From: Candidatus Hydrothermota bacterium
GTDB lineage: Bacteria; Hydrothermota; Hydrothermia; UBA1063
Reading direction: 5' to 3'
DNA length: 11,626 nucleotides
Assembly: GCA_003644895.1 (NCBI GenBank)
Contig: QNDO01000030.1
Coordinates: 1 to 11,626, forward strand
In this document: positions 6,476-11,626 of the stretch, piece by piece
How positions within the stretch are numbered: the stretch's first letter is position 1
How the letters are laid out: every line of letters starts with the position of its first letter
Notes under the pieces: model-generated
Databases searched by the model: none
What the model was told of the DNA's origin: nothing
What the model saw: only the letters and a program-made list of their open reading frames with translations
Made by a program: the position numbers and the translations under genes

Positions 6476-7786
6476 TTAGAATGTAAATTTTTTTTGCCTG
6501 AACAATCGAATAGCAGCATTCACTGCATCAGGGTCATATAGATTCCCTTTGTGTCTGAAAACTTCATGAAGAGCCTCATCCAGTGTGTAGGCAGGACGAT
6601 ATGGACGATGAGAAAACATGGCTTCTACTACATCTGCCACAGCTATAATTTTTGCCTCAAGTAAAATTTCTTTTCTCGTGAGTCCTCTTGGATAACCGGA
6701 GCCGTCAAGTCTTTCATGGTGCTGGTACACAATTTCTGCCACAGGCCAGGGAAAATCAATATTTTTCAGTATAGTATACGCTACTTCAGGATGCTGTTTT
6801 ATCATTGTAAATTCCAGGTCAGTAAGTTTGGCAGGTTTTGTTAAAATCTCAATGGGTACCGAAATTTTTCCTATGTCGTGGAGGAGTGCGGATACATTTA
6901 TACCCTGTATTTTCTGTTCATCGAGCCCCAGCTCCCTTCCTATAGCGCACGAAAGTCTAGCAACACGCTCCTGATGGCCAGCTGTATACGGATCCCTTTG
7001 CTCAATAAGTCTTGCAAAGGCTCTAACAACTCCTTCAAGAACCTTCTGGAGTTGTGAATAAGCTTTTTTCAGCTTTAATTCCGAAAGTTTGAGATTGGTT
7101 ATTTCCCTTGAGATGAGCAGTACCTTCTCTTTATTGAGATGAATAAAATGCCCCTCCCAGTATCTAACACCTTCCGGCATTTCCAAGCTATATTCAAAAC
7201 TAACAACCCTGTTACTAGAAATGGCTTCTCGTAAAGCATTCATAGCATTTTCAGCCACATCCTCAGGTAACACGTCGTGAATCCTTTTATTAAGAAAGTC
7301 TAAAGGTTTCACATATAGGTCTTCTTTCTGTTTGGCATAATAATCCACAAAACAGCCTTTCTTATCCAGTATGAATATAAGATCTGGTAATGCACTGAGT
7401 ACAGCCTGTAAACGATTAACACTCTCCTCCAGGGCCTTCTTCATTTCCCTACGTTCAGAAATATCGCGAATAATCGCTATGGCATACCATTTATCCGCAA
7501 TTTTTACCGAAGTAGTGGAGACCTCAATGGGAATCTCTGTTCTATCCTTTTTAAAAGCGGTATTCTCTATGGTTTTACCAATGATTGGAGCTTCTCCAGT
7601 TTCTCGGAATTGGGGAAGATAAGCTTCAAATTTGGTACGAAATCGCCGGGGAAGAATGAGTTCATGGATCTCCCTGGAGAGGGCTTCTTCTTGCGAATAA
7701 TTGAAGATTTTTTCCGCGGATTTATTCCAGAGCACTATTTTCCCTGCATGGTCAGTCATAACAATGGCATCGGTAGTGGCATTCAA
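6476..7786 (-). CDS. PAS-PAS-HD-GYP cyclic-di-GMP phosphodiesterase
   Basis: Coordinates use TTG (complement 7784-7786), the first standard start codon, giving 436 residues. PAS domain 1 covers about 1-115 (DAIVMTDHAGKIVLWN then a PAS-associated IIRDISERR end) and PAS 2 about 125-232 (LIFILDKKGCFVDYY to LISREIT). A short helical linker leads to an HD-GYP domain at about 250-432. The latter has H271 in AGHQERV, HDIGK at 303-307 and HHERLDGSGYP at 356-366, so the metal-binding and GYP residues are intact. Family knowledge: hydrolysis of cyclic-di-GMP, here gated by PAS-sensed ligands or redox state. No membrane segment is visible, so it should be cytoplasmic. The TTG start cuts into the first PAS helix. 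The same frame continues upstream to an ATA (complement 7859-7861) behind a well-spaced AAAGGGGG, and the natural start was probably there. Regulated genes are not evident nearby. Confidence 0.92.
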   Translation of the reverse strand: MNATTDAIVMTDHAGKIVLWNKSAEKIFNYSQEEALSREIHELILPRRFRTKFEAYLPQFRETGEAPIIGKTIENTAFKKDRTEIPIEVSTTSVKIADKWYAIAIIRDISERREMKKALEESVNRLQAVLSALPDLIFILDKKGCFVDYYAKQKEDLYVKPLDFLNKRIHDVLPEDVAENAMNALREAISSNRVVSFEYSLEMPEGVRYWEGHFIHLNKEKVLLISREITNLKLSELKLKKAYSQLQKVLEGVVRAFARLIEQRDPYTAGHQERVARLSCAIGRELGLDEQKIQGINVSALLHDIGKISVPIEILTKPAKLTDLEFTMIKQHPEVAYTILKNIDFPWPVAEIVYQHHERLDGSGYPRGLTRKEILLEAKIIAVADVVEAMFSHRPYRPAYTLDEALHEVFRHKGNLYDPDAVNAAIRLFRQKKFTF

Positions 7787-7876
7787 TATACTCAGTAAAC
7801 CATCTTTACTTGCGTAAAGAGCTTTTTCAAACTCTCGGATGTGTTTTTCCTGATTTTCTATAGAATTTCCCCCTTT
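7787..7876 (-). other. Upstream coding extension of the HD-GYP gene with ATA in the start position
   Basis: On the minus strand, AAAGGGGG (complement 7869-7876) is followed after 7 bases by ATA (complement 7859-7861), then 24 open codons reading ENQEKHIREFEKALYASKDGLLSI in frame with the annotated gene. This is a natural PAS lead-in helix, and 7861 to 6476 is exactly 462 codons. No ATG, GTG or TTG occurs in the frame between the upstream TAA and 7786. Either an AUA start is used, or an ATG was mutated (or misread) to ATA. Confidence 0.55.
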
Positions 7877-7917
7877 TCTTGCCTTGTTTTCTAAAAATAA
7901 CTTTTTAACTCCTCTTT

Positions 7918-7923
7918 ATTATA
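7918..7923 (-). promoter_or_regulatory. -10 box for the HD-GYP gene
   Basis: Perfect TATAAT on the minus strand inside GCCTTATAAT (complement 7918-7927). The -35 region at 17-18 bp (TAGGTA/TTAGGT) is poor. The start would be near 7911, leaving about a 50-nt leader before the ATA at 7861. The same 10-mer stands before the right-edge gene at 11550-11559. Confidence 0.45.
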
Positions 7924-8028
7924 AGGCACTTTTTTGTTTTTACCTAATTTATATATAGAAAGCCTTACTGTGAAAATTTGAGAATTTGTAATGAAGTATT
8001 GGATGCTTCATGATTGAAGATGATGATT

Positions 8029-9261
8029 ATGTGGAAAAAATATAAAGGAATAGTAATAGTATTCTATATTATTATACATTTCCTATCCTGCGGAAGTAAT
8101 CCTGTTAAGAGATTCATGGATGTTCTCTCTATGAGCGATGATATGGCATTCTCAGTACTGGAAACGGAAGACAGAGGCTTCATAATCGTGGGGGTGACCT
8201 ATTCTGAGGGTAAAGGTGATATTTATTTGATAAAAACAGATAGCTCTGGAGATCTTCAGTGGTATGAAGTTTTTGGAGGAAAGGGAGACGATGTAGGGAA
8301 GTCCATTCTTAACATTGAGGATGGATATATCATTGCAGGATGGACAAGGTTCTATGAAACAAGAGGTTATGATATTTTGCTACTAAAGACAGATCTTCAG
8401 GGAAAGGTAATGTGGCAGAGGAACTTTGGGGGGAGGGGAGATGAGATGGCTTTATCTCTGGTGGAGGCGGCCGATGGTGGATATGTTATTGCTGGCTGGA
8501 CCAATTCCACAGGTAATGGTAAGAAAGATGTATCTCTAATAAAGGCGGATGATAATGGTAATATTGTGTGGCACAAAACGCTCGGTAGTGATAAGGATGA
8601 AGTAGCTTATTCTATTTGCCGAACCGAGGGAGGAGAATATATAGTTGCAGGTTGGACTTCATCCTTTAGCAAAAACAAAGATGTGTATGTTTTAAAGGTA
8701 GATGGTAATGGAAAACTCATCTGGCAGAATACTTACGGGGGTGAGAAGGACGATGGAGCTTATAGTGTAAAAGAGGTAGGAGGAGAATATATTGTGACAG
8801 GATGGACAAAATCTTACGGAGCAGGTAGAGATGATGTATTGCTTCTTAAAATTGATACAGAGGGAAATTTATTATGGAGAAATACTTTTGGGGGAAGACA
8901 TAATGAATCCGGAGCTTATGTAAATCCGCTGAAAGAGGGAGGATATATTATAGCTGGATGGACAGACTCTGAAGGAAAAGGTGGAGATGATGTGTATCTT
9001 GTGAAAACAAATTCAAGAGGCGATATGCTGTGGTATAAAACCTTTGGATGGCTGGGAAATGACCTGGCCAGTTCGGTACAGCAAACAGCAGATGGGGGCT
9101 ATATTATAGCCGGTACCACAGAATCCTATAGCAGGGGGGACAGGGAGGTTTATTTAATCAAAACTGATAGAGATGGTAACCTTCTGTGGCATAAGATATT
9201 CAGCTGGAAATATGAGGAAACAGAAATACTGGTAAAAAGGTTTACTTCTCTAGGCCGGTAA
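8029..9261 (+). CDS. Lipoprotein with seven ~51-residue repeats, probable seven-bladed beta-propeller
   Basis: With ATG 8029 the protein has 410 residues: MWKKYKG, a hydrophobic stretch, and a lipobox FLSC with Cys21, so it should be lipid-anchored on the periplasmic or outer face. From residue 37 it consists of seven units of 50-52 residues (starts near 37, 87, 138, 190, 241, 292, 344). The consensus is D-D-x-A-x-S-V-x-x-x-x-D-G-G-Y-I-I-A-G-W-T-x-S, then a Gly-rich turn, D-V-Y-L-I-K-T-D-x-x-G-N-L-L-W-x-x-T-F-G-G. Seven beta-rich units of this size indicate a closed propeller. There are no catalytic motifs; binding of a protein or polysaccharide partner is a guess. In-frame TTG 8014, ATG 8020 and ATG 8023 are other possible starts; none has a good SD. 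It is divergent from the HD-GYP gene and has its own terminator, so it is probably transcribed alone. Confidence 0.85.
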   Translation: MWKKYKGIVIVFYIIIHFLSCGSNPVKRFMDVLSMSDDMAFSVLETEDRGFIIVGVTYSEGKGDIYLIKTDSSGDLQWYEVFGGKGDDVGKSILNIEDGYIIAGWTRFYETRGYDILLLKTDLQGKVMWQRNFGGRGDEMALSLVEAADGGYVIAGWTNSTGNGKKDVSLIKADDNGNIVWHKTLGSDKDEVAYSICRTEGGEYIVAGWTSSFSKNKDVYVLKVDGNGKLIWQNTYGGEKDDGAYSVKEVGGEYIVTGWTKSYGAGRDDVLLLKIDTEGNLLWRNTFGGRHNESGAYVNPLKEGGYIIAGWTDSEGKGGDDVYLVKTNSRGDMLWYKTFGWLGNDLASSVQQTADGGYIIAGTTESYSRGDREVYLIKTDRDGNLLWHKIFSWKYEETEILVKRFTSLGR

Positions 9262-9275
9262 CGGCGCTATTTTTT
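9252..9275 (+). terminator. Intrinsic terminator overlapping the lipoprotein gene end
   Basis: GCCG (9254-9257), loop GTAA (9258-9261), CGGC (9262-9265). A bulge-tolerant outer A-G / C-T pairing lengthens the stem, and then comes the U-run ATTTTTT (9269-9275). The loop has the GNRA tetraloop form and contains the lipoprotein stop TAA (9259-9261). It insulates the glutamine synthetase promoter downstream. Confidence 0.65.
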
Positions 9276-9300
9276 CAATACCGATACGAAAAAAAGATTT

Positions 9301-9329
9301 TTTGAATAAAGTTTTTTTTCATTTATAAT
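9301..9329 (+). promoter_or_regulatory. Promoter of the glutamine synthetase gene
   Basis: TTTGAA (9301-9306), 17-bp spacer, perfect TATAAT (9324-9329). Phased A and T runs at 9289-9295, 9298-9303 and 9312-9319 suggest curved or UP-element-like DNA. The start would be near 9336, with a ~20-nt leader. I see no clear GlnR or NtrC type site. Confidence 0.55.
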
Positions 9330-9355
9330 ATCCCCATATTTTGAAGGAGGGGAAA

Positions 9356-10675
9356 ATGCACAGGGAAGAGATCAGAAAAATCATAAAAGAAGAGGGAATA
9401 AAATTCATCCAGCTCTGGTTTACAGATCTGGAGGGGAGTCTTAAGAGTGTGTCCATACCTGCTTCAAGATGGGATGATGTTCTCACATGGGGAGCTTCTT
9501 TCGATGGCAGTTCCATCAGGGGATTTGCTAGAATTGAAGAAAGTGACATGTTCTTGTATCCGGATCTATCCACCTTTGTGATTCTTCCTGTGGAAAGCAG
9601 TGTGGGTAAAATCGCCAGGGTCTTCTGTGACGTAAAGACTCCCGATGGTAATTATTATGAAGATTCTCCCAGATGGATACTCAGGGAGGCTCTTAAAGAT
9701 GCAGAGAAAGAAGGATTTACCTATTATGTGGGTCCAGAGCTTGAATTTTTCTACTTTAAGTCCCATAAGGGCACTGAGTTTCTGGATTTCAAGGGGTATT
9801 TTGATTACATACCACCTGATACTGGTGAGGCTCTTTTGAGGGAAACTGTGGAACTACTGGCTTCCATGGGAATAGAAGTGGAATATATCCATCACGAAGT
9901 TTCTCCCTCTCAGTATGAAATAGATCTTAAATATAGCGATGCCCTAACCATGGCTGATGCCCTGGTAACAGCAAAATTTATTGTAAAATATGTGGCTGAA
10001 AAGAATGGATACTATGCTACATTTATGCCAAAGCCTGTGGAGGGGATCAATGGCAGCGGCTTACATCTACATCAATCACTTTTCCGAGGGAAAGAGAACA
10101 CTTTCTTTGATGAAAGCGATCCTTATCATCTTTCAGAAATGGGGCGTGGGTTTCTTGCGGGGTTGTTACGACATTCCCGAGAGATAACCCTTGTTACCAA
10201 CCAGTGGATCAATTCCTATAAGAGGCTTGTTCCAGGATATGAAGCTCCTGTATACATATGCTGGGGAAGATACAACAGATCCCCACTGGTGAGGATTCCC
10301 GCTATTCCATTGGAGAAGAAGTCATCCATGAGAGTGGAGTATCGTTCACCTGATCCTGCCTGCAACCCCTATCTGGTCTTTGCAGTCCTCCTTACCGCTG
10401 GTCTTGAAGGTATTAAGAAGAAATATGACCTTCCATCTGCAATGGAGGAGAATGTGTATCACTTTACCTCTGAAGAAAGGAAGGAGAAGGGAATTGAATC
10501 TTTACCCGGCAGCCTTATAGAAGCGATAATGGAGGCAGAAAAGGGTACAATCGCAAGGAAGGTACTGGGAGATTCTGCCTTTGAAAAGCTCATCGCTTCA
10601 AAAAAGGCACAATGGGACGAGTACAGAACAAAAGTGACAAAATATGAGATAGAGAAATATTTCCCGGTGCTGTGA
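9356..10675 (+). CDS. glnA: Glutamine synthetase, type I (GSI-alpha-like)
   Basis: ATP-dependent ligation of ammonia to glutamate to give glutamine; a cytoplasmic dodecamer. I start at ATG 9356, 4 bases after AAGGAGGGG (9344-9352 region), giving 439 residues; an in-frame TTG at 9341 would lie inside the ribosome site. Visible motifs: WFTDLEGSLK (21-30), FDGSSIRGF (49-57), metal-binding Glu128/Glu130 in GPELEFF, Glu181 and Glu188 in HHEVSPSQYEID, GINGSGLHLHQS with His237, NSYKRLVPGYEAP (286-298), and RVEYRSPDP (326-334). All key residues are present. Length and the EENVYHFTSEER...GIESLPGSL region fit the alpha class. The beta-type insert is missing, so control by adenylylation is unlikely. Arg59 in GFARIEESDM matches the arginine important for feedback inhibition in Bacillus GlnA. 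Transcribed from its own promoter. A specialised gamma-glutamyl ligase is less likely given the intact motifs. Confidence 0.95.
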   Translation: MHREEIRKIIKEEGIKFIQLWFTDLEGSLKSVSIPASRWDDVLTWGASFDGSSIRGFARIEESDMFLYPDLSTFVILPVESSVGKIARVFCDVKTPDGNYYEDSPRWILREALKDAEKEGFTYYVGPELEFFYFKSHKGTEFLDFKGYFDYIPPDTGEALLRETVELLASMGIEVEYIHHEVSPSQYEIDLKYSDALTMADALVTAKFIVKYVAEKNGYYATFMPKPVEGINGSGLHLHQSLFRGKENTFFDESDPYHLSEMGRGFLAGLLRHSREITLVTNQWINSYKRLVPGYEAPVYICWGRYNRSPLVRIPAIPLEKKSSMRVEYRSPDPACNPYLVFAVLLTAGLEGIKKKYDLPSAMEENVYHFTSEERKEKGIESLPGSLIEAIMEAEKGTIARKVLGDSAFEKLIASKKAQWDEYRTKVTKYEIEKYFPVL

Positions 10676-10749
10676 GAAAACAGATATTTAATGAGTTTTC
10701 GTAAATATAGATCAATAGCCGATTAATTTTTTAATAAGGAGTAACTTAA

Positions 10750-11475
10750 ATGAAGAAAAAATTGTTAATTACTGGAATAGAAGGAACTATAGGGAGAATA
10801 TTAAGGGAAGCTCTTTCAGGGTATGAAATCTACGGCGTGGATATAAAAGATTCCCGCTTCCCCAAGTACTTCAAAGTTGATATTTCAGATTATCCGATGG
10901 TCGAAGAAGTCTTCAGAGAGGTTATGCCTGATTATGTGGTTCATCTTGCAGCGGACCCCAGAGTTCATGCACCATGGGAGTCTGTGCTTAAAAATAATAT
11001 AATAGGGACCAGAAATATATATGAGTGCGCCAAAAAATTTGGAGTTAAGAAAATTGTTTTTGCAAGCTCCAACCATGTTACAGGATGTTATGAGAATCCG
11101 GAACTTTATAGTAAGGAGAACCCCAGGAAAATAACAGTATACGATCCCATAAGGCCTGACGGTGATTACGCTGTAAGTAAGGTGTTTGGGGAAGCGCTTG
11201 CAAGAGAATATTTTGAACTCTATGGAATTTCATCCATCTGTTTGAGAATCGGGGCAGTTTTAAGAGACAACGACCCTCCACGTGATAAAAGACTCATGAA
11301 AATATGGCTCAGTCACAATGATCTCATTCAACTGGTTGAGAAGAGCCTATCCTCAGATGTAAAGTTCGGGATATATTACGGAATTTCAAACAACAGAGGG
11401 TCCTTTTTGGATATTTCAAATGCCAGGAGAGAACTTGGGTATAAACCCCAGGATGATGCATTTCAAATGGCTTGA
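10750..11475 (+). CDS. NAD-dependent epimerase/dehydratase, uronate dehydrogenase-like SDR
   Basis: A 241-residue atypical/extended short-chain dehydrogenase. Nucleotide motif TGIEGTIG at 8-15 with Asp31 at the end of the second strand (NAD preferred over NADP). VVHLAADP at 63-70, Ser106-Ser107-Asn108-His109 in FASSNHVTG, and the YxxxK pair Tyr140/Lys144 in DYAVSK. The SSNHVTG-Y sequence, WLSHND (186-191) and YYGISNNRGSFLDISNARRELGYKP at the end resemble bacterial uronate dehydrogenase (hexuronate to aldarolactone), slightly shorter than the known ~265-residue enzymes. A sugar-nucleotide epimerase is less likely because the length is short. Start ATG 10750 follows AAGGAG (10736-10741). It lies 74 bp after glutamine synthetase in the same direction, with no evident terminator between. 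No other uronate genes are in view, so the substrate is uncertain. Confidence 0.85.
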   Translation: MKKKLLITGIEGTIGRILREALSGYEIYGVDIKDSRFPKYFKVDISDYPMVEEVFREVMPDYVVHLAADPRVHAPWESVLKNNIIGTRNIYECAKKFGVKKIVFASSNHVTGCYENPELYSKENPRKITVYDPIRPDGDYAVSKVFGEALAREYFELYGISSICLRIGAVLRDNDPPRDKRLMKIWLSHNDLIQLVEKSLSSDVKFGIYYGISNNRGSFLDISNARRELGYKPQDDAFQMA

Positions 11476-11553
11476 AAAAGAATATTCGGGGTATAGAAAG
11501 TAGTATTTCCTTTTTTAATTATTTTTAGGATTTTTATTTTCGAAGGTAAGCCT

Positions 11554-11559
11554 TATAAT
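11554..11559 (+). promoter_or_regulatory. -10 box for the right-edge flavoprotein gene
   Basis: Perfect TATAAT within GCCTTATAAT (11550-11559), the same 10-mer as ahead of the HD-GYP gene. The upstream region is T-rich without a good -35. The start would be near 11566, just before AGGAGG (11571-11576). Confidence 0.4.
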
Positions 11560-11581
11560 GTCTTTAACATAGGAGGGGGTT

Positions 11582-11626
11582 ATGATTAAAGTTCTAGTCA
11601 TCAATGGCAGTCCCAGGATGGAGAAG
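11582..11626 (+). CDS. Flavodoxin-fold / NADPH-dependent FMN reductase-like protein, first 15 codons
   Basis: ATG at 11582 follows AGGAGGGGG (11571-11579) and reads MIKVLVINGSPRMEK to the window edge. A short hydrophobic strand ending in N-G-S-P-R is the first beta strand and FMN phosphate-binding loop of the flavodoxin-like NAD(P)H:FMN reductase and iron-sulfur flavoprotein group. Only the N-terminus is in the window, so subtype and partner cannot be stated. Its spacing and own -10 box suggest separate transcription from the dehydrogenase before it. Confidence 0.75.
   Translation, partial: MIKVLVINGSPRMEK

Noticed and set aside
7991..8011. ATGAAG / CTTCAT inverted repeat just before the lipoprotein start
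   Set aside because: Only 6-bp arms in an A+T-rich stretch; no second copy or link to a regulator.
9341..9355. Five-codon N-terminal extension of glutamine synthetase from TTG 9341
   Set aside because: Those codons contain the AAGGAGGGG ribosome site for ATG 9356, and the family normally begins at the helix after it.
10676..10700. GAAAAC / GTTTTC inverted repeat after glutamine synthetase as a terminator
   Set aside because: Six weak pairs, 13-nt loop and no U-run; likely chance.
11496..11516. GAAA-gtagta-TTTC followed by CTTTTTT after the dehydrogenase gene, as a terminator
   Set aside because: The stem is only 4 A-T-rich pairs, too weak to assign with confidence, although the T-run is suggestive.

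Overview
The window comes from an A+T-rich diderm bacterium. Evidence for an outer membrane is a predicted beta-barrel protein with an aromatic C-terminus, a LolA-like periplasmic protein and a lipoprotein. Shine-Dalgarno (SD) sites are strong, and several promoters have recognisable -35/-10 boxes. The sequence alone does not fix the phylum; an uncultured lineage is plausible. I saw no tRNA, rRNA, CRISPR array, transposase or phage gene.

Left block (1-6136). A nitroreductase-family gene runs leftward off the edge. Divergent from it is a TetR-type repressor gene. It is followed on the + strand by a compact operon: a two-repeat RND/MMPL-type exporter, a LolA-like periplasmic protein (4-bp ATGA overlap with the exporter) and an outer-membrane beta-barrel (12 bp further on). 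A 27-bp inverted repeat, TTCGACT-13-AGTCGAA, overlaps the start region of tetR. A near-identical copy with the same 13-bp gap lies just before the exporter. The simplest reading is a ligand-responsive repressor that controls itself and an inner membrane-periplasm-outer membrane export route for a lipid or other hydrophobic cargo. The barrel gene carries a heptamer-repeat hairpin inside its first codons, which adds an odd extension before the signal peptide.

Middle block (6137-9275). A 16-bp hairpin ends the export operon. A 62-codon remnant of a Gfo/Idh/MocA oxidoreductase follows, with a good promoter and a palindrome around its -10 box but no remaining body. Convergent to it is a PAS-PAS-HD-GYP cyclic-di-GMP phosphodiesterase gene whose natural start codon seems to have become ATA. 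Divergent from that is a lipoprotein made of seven ~51-residue repeats, probably a seven-bladed beta-propeller. Its stop codon lies in the loop of its own terminator.

Right block (9276-11626). A GSI-alpha-type glutamine synthetase has its own promoter. It is followed by a short-chain dehydrogenase resembling uronate dehydrogenase, then by the first 15 codons of a flavodoxin-fold/FMN-reductase-like protein that runs off the right edge.

The most notable items are the matched operator pair with its export operon, the hairpin repeat inside the barrel gene, the apparent start-codon loss in the HD-GYP gene and the truncated oxidoreductase with intact control sequences.
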